Assembly (NCBI GenBank): GCA_030180075.1
Contig: JASNJN010000011.1
Location: 1 to 41,420 of the forward strand
DNA length: 41,420 nucleotides
From: Mikrocytos mackini
Lineage: Eukaryota > Endomyxa > Ascetosporea > Mikrocytida > Mikrocytiidae
Reading direction: 5' to 3'
How positions within the stretch are numbered: the first letter of the stretch is position 1; each line of letters begins with the position of its first letter. The notes under the pieces are model-generated. The model worked only from the letters and a program-made list of their open reading frames with translations. It did not search any database and was not told the DNA's origin. A program made the position numbers and the translations under genes. Below, in pieces: positions 1 through 8,999 of the stretch.

Positions 1-156
1 CCCAAAAAACCATTTTTAAATTTTGAAAAAACCTATACTAGAGTACTCACTGAAAATGTTAAATATGCACAATATGGGGCTAATGTGAGTATATAGCCAT
101 GAGATGGCATTATTTTCCGTATTTCTGGTAAAAATCATGATAAAATTGATCTGAGT

Positions 157-240
157 GTGGGATTTGGAAGAAAGTGTGGGAATCGGAAGAAAGTGTGGGA
201 AATGGAAGAAAGTGTGGGAAATGGAAGAAAATGTGGGGTG
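157..240. repeat. Tandem array of 19-bp GTGTGGGAA units
   Basis: Four full units and one partial unit follow each other with a 19-bp period. Each has the form GTGTGGG, then ATTT, AATC or AAAT, then GGAAGAAA. The core is the reverse complement of the CCCACA core in the element at 9322-10203. There, this orientation occurs at the right-hand end, so this array may be the right end of a similar element lying mostly to the left of the window. No inverted partner array was found inside the window. Confidence 0.75.
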
Positions 241-599
241 ACGATTTATAGCCTATTTTTTCCATTAAATATAATATTTATTTAATGGTGATTTAATCGA
301 ACCTCTCACAATGAATCATCTTCTTTCACTCTTTGCTGACGCTAGACTTTCTCTCTTATCCTTATCTGTTTCCCACAGTGATGGTGAACACCACTCTTCT
401 GTTCCGCTTACATCCCTGAAGAAGTTAATGGGTTGTCCCCGAGCATTCAACTTCCTTGCTTAGCCTAAGGAAGGGATGCCTCACTTCTCTCATGGAGGGG
501 TGGGGTCTCATGTGGTATTACATAGGGATAAATAAGAAATTTTTTAATTAAAATATTTTTGTAAATTATTACTCCAGTGACAACGAATTTTTTTAACAT
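241..599. other. Non-genic stretch, no gene seen
   Basis: No credible reading frame is present on either strand. A somewhat GC-richer block at about 300-520 contains GAAGAAGTTAATGGG and AAGGAAGGGATGCC and could be an old repeat, but no ends, transposase motif or RNA gene could be recognised. Confidence 0.5.
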
Positions 600-710
600 A
601 ACAGATTTCAGCCCCCAAACCATTTCACAAATCGGTTATAACGAAGTTTCGCTTATAACGAATGATCATAAAATTAACGAAGTGCCCCGTTATAACGCGA
701 GTTGACTGTA
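600..710. mobile_element. Right end of a pogo/Tigger-like DNA transposon
   Basis: Read on the minus strand, the segment starts at 710 with TA followed by CAGTCAACTCGCGTTATAAC and continues with further CGTTATAA words, typical of pogo/Tigger terminal and subterminal repeats. The TA next to the terminal CAG fits the TA target site of the Tc1/mariner/pogo superfamily. The matching left end is not in the window, so this is a truncated element or one that starts upstream. No transposase remains. Confidence 0.5.
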
Positions 711-774
711 TAAAATTCGTCTAAATATTTCAATTATTTGCAAATTCTACATCATAAAATTTATATATTGAGAT

Positions 775-1020
775 TAGTGTGTTCGATTTTCCGACTTTTT
801 TGTGTTTCCCCGGGAATTTACCGGCAGAAAAAACTTTTTTGTTATGAAATTTTGATTCTAAAATACTTCCCGATACCCTTTTCCTGATATTTAACTAGAA
901 TTCCAAATTCCCGGAAATTGGTCTTAAAAAAATTTTATCCGAAAATTTCGAGAATTCCCGGGAATTGAGAAATCTATTTCCGGGCATTTTAATTTGAATT
1001 TAACTGTTAAATTTGTTATA
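775..1020. mobile_element. Truncated copy of the 7984-8214 MITE family
   Basis: The segment begins TAGTGTGTTCGATTTTCCGA. It follows the reverse complement of the element at 7984-8214 for well over 100 bp, sharing TTTTTTGTTATGAAAT and later CCTTTTCCTG followed by a TATTTAA-type word. The opposite terminus (CGAACACACTA) is missing, so this copy has lost one end and no target duplication can be assigned. It lies in the opposite orientation to the 7984 copy. Confidence 0.6.
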
Positions 1021-1030
1021 TTGTTATTAT

Positions 1031-1649
1031 ATTATAATTAGGGTGCGGATAATATGTGACTTTTTTGTGTCCGAATAATATGTGAATATGTGACTTTTTG
1101 GCGAAAAAATATGTGATTTTTCAAAGGAGGCATATTTTCACCCAATACATCGGAAAGTTTATGTTCTAGCATGTTTCTCGTGTTCAATTAGCACGGATTC
1201 TATAATTTTTATCAATTATATTTCCATGGTGTTCAAAAAATCAAAATTGAAAAATTCTCAAAATTTTTGCCTGAAAATGCTTCTATGCGTTTATTTCAAC
1301 AAAATAACTTAGCTAAGAAATTTCTTATCATTTGAAAAGCATATATAAAAAAATTTTGACAATCTTGAAATTGTCCATATTTGGTCTATAAAATTTTGTT
1401 TTATCAACCAAAAGTTCATTAATTTTCTCTGAAATGATATCTACATATACAACTATACTTTAAAAATCATTTAATAACAAAATTTTGGGAAAATTAGAAC
1501 TTTTTATTTTCTCATTTTCTCCCAAAATAGGGGTCTGATATATGGATATATATGACTTTACATTATAATTTGAGCCGAAATTTCCAGTTTGATATGTGGG
1601 TATATATGTGATATGTGGATTTTCATATTATCCGCACCCTAATTATAAT
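1031..1649. mobile_element. hAT-like MITE with perfect 18-bp TIRs and 8-bp TSD
   Basis: The element occupies 1039-1641 (603 bp). Both ends read TAGGGTGCGGATAATATG inwards, a perfect 18-bp terminal inverted repeat. It is flanked by exact direct repeats ATTATAAT at 1031-1038 and 1642-1649. An 8-bp duplication with TAGGG-type ends fits the hAT superfamily. The interior is AT-rich, has repeated ATATGTG words near both ends and encodes no transposase, so mobilisation would need an enzyme from elsewhere. The perfect termini suggest a fairly recent insertion. Its end is similar to that of the element at 33011-33210. Confidence 0.85.
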
Positions 1650-1667
1650 GTAGTAATTATTATTTTG

Positions 1668-1840
1668 TTAAAAATTACAAATAACAAATTGTACAATTAT
1701 ATTTACCCTCTTTCTTACGGTACCCCATGCCTCTATATTACTCCTATTTGTTGTTTTATCACTAAACCCCAACCACTCGTAGATTTGAAGTATATCTGAA
1801 TCCTTAATATTTTCCGCGGTGGGTTTTGACGAGAATGGAA
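1668..1840 (-). pseudogene. Possible fragment of LINE RT C-terminal region
   Basis: One minus-strand frame stays open from about 1840 to a stop at 1668 and encodes a segment containing ILQIYEWLGFSDKT and TVRKRVN. This faintly resembles the Y-x-YLG region that lies downstream of the YMDD box in LINE reverse transcriptases. It has the same orientation as the LINE at 2340-6660 and could be its continuation beyond the GGGCTG repeat element, but the spacing after the RT box is far too short, so a deletion would be required. The assignment is weak. Confidence 0.3.
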
Positions 1841-2340
1841 AAAAATTGGGCTGCATTTTTTTTGGGCCAGCCCATGGGCTGGGCTGGAGATGGAATATTT
1901 GGGCTGAAAAAATGCAGCCCAAAAACCGAACGGGCTGTATTTTCCCAGCCCAAATTTTCAAAAAATTAAAAATATAAATATCGACTTTTTATTGGAAATT
2001 ACGGTAAGTTAACCAACATTGGTAGAAAAGAAATATCAATTACATACCAAATTTAATAAAATGAGTTTTTCTGTTTATACTCAACTTGGTTTGTGTCTTA
2101 TTGTTAGATTATCTGTCAATTTATAGTATATTTTAGAAGTGAATTGTGTATTTGTTATTGCCCGAAATATTTTTGAATAAACTAAAGTTAAATTAGGCTA
2201 TTTCAAACGTTTTACTGTGATTTTTTTCATTTTTACATTAAAATTTGATAAAATAGCCAATATAATTTCATATTTACAAACTCTTCGAAATTATTTGGGC
2301 TGGAAAAATGCAGCCCAATTCTTCCAGCCCAATTTTTTTC
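1841..2340. repeat. GGGCTG/CAGCCC-rich inverted-repeat element
   Basis: Two clusters of GGGCTG and CAGCCC words, at 1846-1955 and 2296-2332, bracket about 340 bp of ordinary AT-rich DNA. The outer ends both read AAAAAAATTGGGCTG inwards (left at about 1843, right on the minus strand at 2340), so the unit behaves like a terminal-inverted-repeat element of about 500 bp. No flanking direct repeat could be found. Its right edge cuts into the LINE ORF at its RT box, so the final residues of that ORF are repeat-encoded. Confidence 0.5.
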
Positions 2341-5300
2341 GTTTCTCCTTGATACCATCCATGTAGCAGATCTTGTTTGTTTGAAAGAGTTTAACGGATA
2401 GGGTATTGTTCCGACTCGCGTTCATGGCTTTCAGTACAGTCAATGCTACACAGAAGAGAGTTGGTGACATCTTGTCACCTTGGAAGATTCCTCTCTCTAT
2501 ATCAATTCGATCCTCGCCATTGTTGGCGTTGACAATCACTGTGTGCCACCTGGAAATCAAGACTGATAGGGTTCTTGTGATATTCAACAAATCAGGGCTG
2601 CCTCTGTTTCCCGCCATGGAGCATATGATTTGCATCAGACCTTTATGACTGACACTGTCATATGCTTTCTGGAAGTCAATGTAAGCAGTATGAATGTTTT
2701 TTTTGAGTACCTTCCTATATGTTTGGATGGTGGTCTCTGAGATCATATGCGCATCCAGGCAACCTCGTTTCGATCTCCTATTTGCTCTCTGGTCATTATC
2801 CCAATTTCCAGTGCGAAGCATCGCTCTGATGATTCTGGACTCAATGCAGGATGTGAAGAGTTTGTAGAAGGTGTTGAGCATGGTGATGGGCCTAAAGTTT
2901 TTAGGATCTGTGTCGTCTCCATCGTTCTTTTTGAAGAGACGAGTCCTTCCTTTAGTGAACCACATGGGGGGAGTAAGTCTACCATACCATATCTCATTGA
3001 ATTGCCTTCCTAGAATTGGAACGATTAATTTGCGGTATCGTTTGACGATGTCAGCGTAAACCATATCAGGTCCAGGGGCTTTCCATGGGCTCGTATGTAA
3101 CAATGCCCTACCGATATCCTCGGCTGAGATCTTGGCGTTTGTGGTAATCTTGTCCCAGTAGTTGAAGCCACAGTCATCAATTGCTCTTTGTAGTAAGTAT
3201 TCTTTTTGTTCTGTAGTTGGAAGAGATGCCCATTGGGAACGCCAAAATTCGATGTGGCGTTCAGGGGCCTTTACGTTGTGTGTCATAGGGGAAGTTGCTT
3301 TTGCTTGTCGGTATCTTGAGAACCTCTCAGCTTCGAGGTTCTCTACTACAATGGCTTTTTTGAACCCTTTGTAGTTGTTTTGGACTCGGAGCCTGTGTAG
3401 TTTGTCCTTAAGCAACTCTATCCTTAGAGCGGCCTGCTTGCTGTTTTTGACTTTGTATTGGACTCGAGTTGCCTTCGCTTTTTCTTGGGACATCTTTTGG
3501 TCCCTGAGCGCCGACAGCTTATTGATGGTCTTTTTTATACCGTCCAGCTTGCTGGTCCTGCCCTTTAGGTTAGGTTCCCTTATGTCTTCGCCATGGCAAT
3601 AAGCCACGTAACACAAGGCACTAAGGTGGGTTAGGTCCATGGTTTCCCTTTTCTCTTTGAGNATCTGTGTTAGTTCCTTATCGATATGTTTGGGAATCCC
3701 TACTCTGGGTTGGATCATCGGTCGTACTTTGTGGCCATTGGATTCCTCCAGCCTCACGAGCTCAATGGTCTTGTCCCAGAGACCAGGTTCAGGTGCATTG
3801 TTGTCCGGTTTGGTTTGACTAGAGTTCCCTGTATTTGTCCCCGTTACCTCGATTATCGCAGTTGATTTTGCGTTATTAGAGGTTGTGGTTGTCCTATTGG
3901 GGTACATAAGTGGGGCTGCAGTGCTGCCCCTATCTTTTTTGTTTTTGTTGCCGACTACCAGTGGTGTGGTTTTCGATGGATGTACCTGGATGCACGAAGT
4001 ATTTTGGGGTCCCTCTTGGGTCCTCATTACTTCTGGCTTGCACTCGTTCGTCAAATTGGAATAAGTTTGGTCATTATTATAATCAGACATTTCAATTAGG
4101 TTGTCATCATTCACATAATAATTATTTATGTTTAAGCCATTTCTTATGGCTAACTCCAGGTCATTGGGGTCAATATGGCTACATATCTTTACTCCTTCTT
4201 CTTGTTTGTCAGGAGCTTCGCCAATTTGTCGACCATTTCCACTAGGACCTTCAGAGCAATATGCTCTGCTTTTTGTTGTCCCAGCATTTTTGCTACAGTC
4301 GTTTCTAAACTTTGTATTCGGGTCTTTTGAGTCAAATACGTTAATTTCTTGCAGCTTTTTTTCCACTGGTTTGCTTATGATGTCCTCCTTTAATTTTTCA
4401 ATGGTTCCCTTCTCCTTTAGTTTAGCTCCATTTAATCCCAGTCTGATTTCTTCCAACTTCTTCTGGAAATCCGGGTCCCCTTCCATGGGTCTGATCTCTA
4501 CAGTCTTCTGTGGAGTTCTTTCTATGGTTCTCTGAGGGGGCCTTTCGATGATGTTGGGCATTACGATCTTTGCCTTTTTTGTTGCTTCCGTTGGTCGAGC
4601 TTCTTTTGCCGGGATCACTATCGGAAACTTTATGTAATTGGCAATGTCCTCTTCTTTCTCTTTGAAGGTAGAGATTGTTTTCCTTGTGAATATCGGTACG
4701 AGATTCCATACCTCCGCTTTGCTCAATTCTGTTGCAGTTTTTATTGCTTTTCTCTTCCACCAATAAAGGCTTTTTTCGTCCTTCGGCATTGACAACGGAT
4801 TGTCTTTTTGCCTTCGGACTACCCTATACCAATGCTCAATGAACTTGGTTAGGGTTTCGCCACTTATTGGTCCATGACATTGTCTGACCTTTTTGGAGTG
4901 GAAGAGACCTAGCAGCATCCTGACTAGGAGGTGCGGTACCTCCTGTGCAAGCAGATTGGCAAGCCATTCATGGTCCGGGAGTTTCAGACATTTAGTCCTT
5001 GACGGATAATCTAATAGCCCTAAAACTCTGTCAATGGATGTGGCAGGAACTTCTGTACCCGGGAATTGCTCGTTAACTAACTTTCGGACCAATACTTTTG
5101 CATCAGATCTTTTTAGGCTCGCAATTGTAAGCCAGTTAGTAGCTTCCTTCATTATTGCTTTTATTATCGTTTTGTCAACCACTCTAGTCTCGTCTTTTGT
5201 CGAGTCTATTTGCAGTCTTTCCATTCCCGATTTCGGATCTCCCTTCGTTATTAACGTAGAGACTTCTTCTGCAATTATCGGGGCATTGGCGGCTATGTCG

Positions 5301-6118
5301 TACCTTTGGCCCTCGCTCATTTGGGTGAGGTTCCTCTTGGCTTTCGTTTTAGCCGCCTCTAGTTCCTTCATCGTCTGTTCGAATAACAGCTCTTCTTCTT
5401 GTGGAGTTAGTATCTCCGCTATTGAGTCTTTTTCTTTTTGTTTTCCTATCTCGGCCTTCTCTTGGACATCAGGTTTCTTTGTGTCCTTGTTGGCCTCTTC
5501 CTCCTGGTTCTTGCTTGTAGTTGTTGGAGAAGGGTTTGGGGTGACTGCTGTTGCGGTTGCCCCTTGTGTTTTCGTTTCTTTTTCATTTCCTGGTTGTGTG
5601 GAGAAGGGAGTTGTTTCTTGGCTCTGTTGCTCCGATGTGGTTGTTTGGGCGGTGCTGCCTTGTTCCACTGGTGCTTGTTGAGCTTTTTTGGTCACTGCTT
5701 TTTTCTTTGGAGTCATCAAGTTTTTTTCTGAAATTTTAAATTTTGTTTTTGTAAAATTGGTAAGATTTTTGGTTTCGGCATTGGCGATACTTACATCGTT
5801 ACTTTTTACGGTATAATCTAAAATTTGAGTTTTGGGAGTGCTGATGCTCTTCCGTTGGGTTTTGTCGGCCCACTTTGTTATAAGATTTAATTTGGGTTTA
5901 AACCTGTTAATACCCTTCTTATGAACCTTATTAGGTTTAGGACTGGGAACAGGCACAACAAGTCCATCACTGTTAGTGACGAACCGTTTGCGCTTAAATT
6001 TGTTACACGGTTGGATTTGTGCGTTTATTCCGGGTGACCCTTCGCTTTGGCGGCTGTTGGCCGCGGCTTTATCCGCCCTTTCGGGTACCCTGTCAGAATT
6101 GCTCCTTTGGATTGGCAC
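2291..6118 (-). CDS. LINE ORF, main segment with reverse transcriptase domain (broken at both ends)
   Basis: About 1275 codons stay open, with one ambiguous base at 3662. The first 850 or so residues are low-complexity and rich in K, T, E, P and Q. The RT core begins with WKAPGPD and continues with NFRPITMLNTFYKLFT, motif A AYIDFQKAYDS (Asp near residue 1148), motif B GIFQGDKMSPTLF and a terminal YMDG box near residue 1252. YMDG replaces the usual YMDD, so one catalytic aspartate appears lost. The last 15 or so residues come from the adjacent GGGCTG repeat. The apparent start is a GTG created where the MITE cut the ORF and is not a true initiation codon; the real 5' part lies at 6471-6659. 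The remaining copy is unlikely to be active. Confidence 0.8.
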   Translation of the reverse strand: MPIQRSNSDRVPERADKAAANSRQSEGSPGINAQIQPCNKFKRKRFVTNSDGLVVPVPSPKPNKVHKKGINRFKPKLNLITKWADKTQRKSISTPKTQILDYTVKSNDVSIANAETKNLTNFTKTKFKISEKNLMTPKKKAVTKKAQQAPVEQGSTAQTTTSEQQSQETTPFSTQPGNEKETKTQGATATAVTPNPSPTTTSKNQEEEANKDTKKPDVQEKAEIGKQKEKDSIAEILTPQEEELLFEQTMKELEAAKTKAKRNLTQMSEGQRYDIAANAPIIAEEVSTLITKGDPKSGMERLQIDSTKDETRVVDKTIIKAIMKEATNWLTIASLKRSDAKVLVRKLVNEQFPGTEVPATSIDRVLGLLDYPSRTKCLKLPDHEWLANLLAQEVPHLLVRMLLGLFHSKKVRQCHGPISGETLTKFIEHWYRVVRRQKDNPLSMPKDEKSLYWWKRKAIKTATELSKAEVWNLVPIFTRKTISTFKEKEEDIANYIKFPIVIPAKEARPTEATKKAKIVMPNIIERPPQRTIERTPQKTVEIRPMEGDPDFQKKLEEIRLGLNGAKLKEKGTIEKLKEDIISKPVEKKLQEINVFDSKDPNTKFRNDCSKNAGTTKSRAYCSEGPSGNGRQIGEAPDKQEEGVKICSHIDPNDLELAIRNGLNINNYYVNDDNLIEMSDYNNDQTYSNLTNECKPEVMRTQEGPQNTSCIQVHPSKTTPLVVGNKNKKDRGSTAAPLMYPNRTTTTSNNAKSTAIIEVTGTNTGNSSQTKPDNNAPEPGLWDKTIELVRLEESNGHKVRPMIQPRVGIPKHIDKELTQXLKEKRETMDLTHLSALCYVAYCHGEDIREPNLKGRTSKLDGIKKTINKLSALRDQKMSQEKAKATRVQYKVKNSKQAALRIELLKDKLHRLRVQNNYKGFKKAIVVENLEAERFSRYRQAKATSPMTHNVKAPERHIEFWRSQWASLPTTEQKEYLLQRAIDDCGFNYWDKITTNAKISAEDIGRALLHTSPWKAPGPDMVYADIVKRYRKLIVPILGRQFNEIWYGRLTPPMWFTKGRTRLFKKNDGDDTDPKNFRPITMLNTFYKLFTSCIESRIIRAMLRTGNWDNDQRANRRSKRGCLDAHMISETTIQTYRKVLKKNIHTAYIDFQKAYDSVSHKGLMQIICSMAGNRGSPDLLNITRTLSVLISRWHTVIVNANNGEDRIDIERGIFQGDKMSPTLFCVALTVLKAMNASRNNTLSVKLFQTNKICYMDGIKEKRKKLGWKNWAAFFQPK

Positions 6119-6470
6119 TTCGGGCTTACTTCACATATTTTATAGGAAATAACATTTTTTATGAAAATTTTATATCGCCAAACAATAGTTATAATACACT
6201 CCATTCTGTGATCAGAAGCTCATGAACATCACAAAGGTGTTGGATTTGGATTTAGAGTAATTTTGGGGGATAATTTTGAAAATTATGACGACCAAAAATT
6301 ATCGAATCGACTAAATTTTAATTTTATCACAATCTTAATGCAAACTCGGAATTCCAAAACCCATACATATGTTAAAATGCGCTAAAAAACAACATATGTC
6401 ATTTTCAGTAATTTTAAAGGCAAAAAATTTCGATGTTATTTCCTATAAAATATGCGCTGTCTTCGGGCTT
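6118..6470. mobile_element. MULE-like MITE with 28-bp TIRs and 10-bp TSD
   Basis: The element is 6128-6460 (333 bp). The left end starts ACTTCACATATTTTATAGG and the right end, read inwards, starts ACAGCGCATATTTTATAGG. Across 28 bp, 25 positions match and the inner 21 are identical. Exact direct repeats CTTCGGGCTT abut it at 6118-6127 and 6461-6470. A 10-bp duplication fits the 9-11 bp of Mutator-like elements. The target is the LINE ORF, giving an order of events: LINE first, MITE later. No protein is encoded. Confidence 0.88.
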
Positions 6471-6659
6471 CGCATTCGTAGCCTTGACCATTTCCATAGG
6501 TGCTGCCTCAACCCCTCCCCTTGCAGCCGCCGTTTTAGGCTTGTTCGGGGTAGAAGGCATTGACGCAGAGCTTGGTGCGTCTTTATGCCCCTTTTCCCTG
6601 TCCTGCAAGGTCTCACCTTGTTCGTTGGAGGGTATGAGATTTTTTAAAAAATTTAACAT
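6471..6659 (-). pseudogene. 5' part of the LINE ORF, separated by the MITE
   Basis: The minus-strand frame beginning with ATG at 6659 runs to the MITE with residues ending VKATNAKPE. If the 333-bp MITE and one 10-bp duplication are taken out, the frame continues without a break into the main LINE ORF, where PIQRSN follows. The 343-bp insertion is not a multiple of three, yet the frames line up once it is removed. The composition (charged, A/P/S/T-rich) matches the N-terminal region of the main segment. Sequence upstream of 6659 turns AT-rich, so this ATG is a plausible original start. Confidence 0.7.
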
Positions 6660-7229
6660 TTTTTTCTTACATGTTTATTATATAAATGGGAACTAATATT
6701 ATTTAGACAAATAAAGATAAATACATTTTTAAAAGGCCATTTAAACGCTGTAATTATGAATTTATTTTCATTAATTAATAAACATCAACATTTTTAATAA
6801 ATTCGTAATCAACACGCTATTATCGGTGAGCTTTATATCGTCTGTCTATTTGTCTATATCTGTTCTCTTTAAGTTTGATTGATTTGAAGTTCTTATTTAC
6901 CTTGTTTTATCCGCAATCATGGCATACATTCAACGTTTAAGAATTCCTGGTAAAATACGGGCTCATGTGTAGAATTTCATTATTGTAATGAGCGAAAGTG
7001 TTAGTTTGCATACCTTGACTTCGCTTCTTCTTTAACTTGATTCTTAGGTGTGTTGTGTAATTGGTATATACTGATATGAAGCTTCTGGAAGTAGCTGGAT
7101 ATCTAATCCAACGCCAACTTTCTGTAGTCTTGGGGAATATGGGTTATCAGAGACGTTACTTCTAAGCATGTATAGAAGTGGTTTTTGTTGGAAATTAAAG
7201 TAACTTTGTAATTTTTGGAAACGACTACT
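6660..7229. other. Non-genic stretch upstream of the LINE
   Basis: AT-rich DNA without a convincing reading frame. Part of it could be the outer portion of the LTR proposed at 7230-7355, but no boundary or target duplication could be set. No RNA gene was recognised. Confidence 0.4.
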
Positions 7230-7355
7230 TGTAGACCGAAATAGTAAAGCGTTATTTATATAGTGAAGCGTGTTAGTTTATAAGTGATGTTTGACTTGTT
7301 GCCATAGTATATTGCCTATGTGAAATTTATAAATCTCACTATTTTAATCCCAACA
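7230..7355 (-). repeat. Possible 3' LTR of the Ty3/gypsy relic
   Basis: On the minus strand, a segment starting TGTTGGGATTAAAATAG at 7355 lies just downstream of the integrase remnant and is followed about 90 bp later by a TATA-box-like word (ACTATATAAATAACG). TG-initial sequence with an internal TATA box directly after pol is the expected position and form of a 3' LTR. No second copy was seen in the window and the far end is not defined, so this remains a suggestion. Confidence 0.3.
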
Positions 7356-7599
7356 CTCCATGTGACTTGTATAAACACCTAGATAACATTATAGATATAA
7401 ACTATCAATAATTGCACGAAGTGGGCAATATGTTTAAGTTTAATTTGTATAAAAGAAAAATAATATATATCTATTTATCGTAACTATTAACAATACTCAA
7501 ATTTTCAGGATATGATACCCTTTCCCCTTTTCATGGCCTAATGATTTAAATATTGCTCCGCAAGAATATATCTTAGAATGGTAGCAATAACTTGTTTTT

Positions 7600-8720
7600 T
7601 CATATGGAGACTTCTCTACCATTGTTAATGATCCTCTATAAAATTGATCAAGTTTCCATCTGCTAAACTTCTTTAATAATACATCTTATCCAATCCTATA
7701 ATTGAATCGTTTTACTCTGTTTACGTTTCTTTTGTTCAGCTATTTTTCTATTTTCTAATTATCTGTCTTCTTGTACCAAAGTTAATGTTTATATTTCGTT
7801 TGCAAATGTCAATTGGGGTTAACTTAAATACTATCTCATCCGGACACATGCCAATTGCACCATTTACCGTAGAATTCAGCGATCATTCCATAATAGGCAT
7901 TGAAATTTCTGTATTATTTCCTGATTCATCCTTAACATGTTGGCGTTGGTTTGATTTGAATTTTCAGAGATGCCATTGTCCGTTAGTGTGTTCGCGGGAC
8001 GGGATGGCGGGAAATTTCCGAAAATTGGGAGCTCATTATTTTGAACACCAATGCATTATTTTCATGAATTCGAACTTTATTTTATTCGATGTCAATTAAA
8101 TAACAGGAAAAGGGGTTTTCAGGTATTTTGCAATGGATATTTCATAACAAAAAATTTTTTGCTCTCGGGATGATCCCGTGGAAGTCCAAAAAAGTCGGGA
8201 AATCGAACACACTATTGTCCGTAGAGTTGTAAAGCGATGCGCGAAAATGTGTAGCATCGTTCCTATTGCTTATAGCCTTAAAATAACACCCTAGATAACA
8301 GAACCCATTATCTGACAGAATAAAAGTGTATGTAGCAAATCCAGTTATCCATTTAGCTATCGAGGTTCTGCAACACTTTTACCATTATTGTTCCGGGCCA
8401 AGTATATTCTAGTGAGCTTCGAGAAAAGATCTGAACCAGTTAAAATGTATCCTTTCCATAGTATTTACGCTCATATTTATCAATTGAGAAAGGATCAAAT
8501 ATTAGTGGAAATTTTATCAAATGGTCTAATGGCTTCAATATAACCTTCTCGCGTGTCATATTTCTTCGGTGACGTCTTGTAAATATTGCAATTCTCGATT
8601 TAGAAATGAAATTTTGGCTTATGTTTTGAATGTCATGGACCTTGTAAAAATTTCCATAGAGTATTTATAGTTTTGCGATGCTAATACATACGGCAAAAAT
8701 GTTCATTCACGAACTTCAAA
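7600..8720 (-). pseudogene. Ty3/gypsy integrase remnant
   Basis: Minus-strand pieces resemble successive parts of a retroviral-type integrase core. They include RPFDKIST at about 8500-8530, GSDLFSKLTRIYLA further on, FATYTFILSDNG at about 8300 (the SDNG containing the second catalytic Asp), NGAIGMCPDEIVF at about 7800-7890, and KLDQFYRGSLTMVEK at about 7605-7660, typical of the C-terminal segment. The pieces lie in different frames separated by stops. A hAT-like MITE (7984-8214) is inserted between the SDNG region and the later part, within sequence reading YNSTDNGISEN across the target site. Confidence 0.7.
7976..8222. mobile_element. hAT-like MITE with exact 8-bp TSD in the integrase remnant
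   Basis: Element 7984-8214 (231 bp). Both ends read TAGTGTGTTCG inwards, an 11-bp perfect inverted repeat, with weaker similarity beyond. It is flanked by exact direct repeats TTGTCCGT at 7976-7983 and 8215-8222. CGGGA/TCCCG words are enriched near both ends. It has no coding capacity. A related truncated copy lies at 775-1020. Confidence 0.85.
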
Positions 8721-8999
8721 TTTTCTAAAACTGTGAGTTTGGATATTACTACTTTATCTTTATTATCTATCCAGGCTTTAACCTACATTAATCACAATCC
8801 CGTCGCATTCCTTTACTGTTTGTATTTTCTTTGTTTTCCTCTTGTAGTCGAATCACCAAAGTTTTTAATGTCTCTGAATTTGAAATGTAGAAATTAGATG
8901 ATAAGAAATCGCCCAATGTATTTTTCTTCCCACTAATGTGTTCTATTATAAATTCGTACTGTTACGATTAATTATTCCATTTATGAGCTTCTGTTGTGA

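Larger units (their letters stand above)
2341..6659 (-). mobile_element. R2-like non-LTR retrotransposon (LINE), 3'-truncated and interrupted
   Basis: A minus-strand LINE whose single long ORF carries a reverse transcriptase near its C-terminal end and no apurinic endonuclease domain ahead of it. This layout suggests the R2-type group, whose restriction-like endonuclease lies downstream of RT. That downstream part is missing because the element stops at the RT active-site box, where the GGGCTG repeat begins. A MULE-like MITE (6128-6460) interrupts the 5' part of the ORF. Removing the MITE and one target copy restores the same frame, so the LINE was probably intact when it was hit. No 3' UTR or poly-A end is visible. 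Confidence 0.8.

Noticed and set aside
1596-1799. 67-codon plus-strand ORF
   Set aside because: It spans the end and target duplication of the 1039-1641 MITE, so it cannot be an ancestral gene.
2406-2648. Plus-strand ORFs across 2400-5740, including one of 215 codons
   Set aside because: They are antisense shadows of the long LINE ORF; their content is low-complexity and mirrors the K/E/T-rich minus-strand codons.
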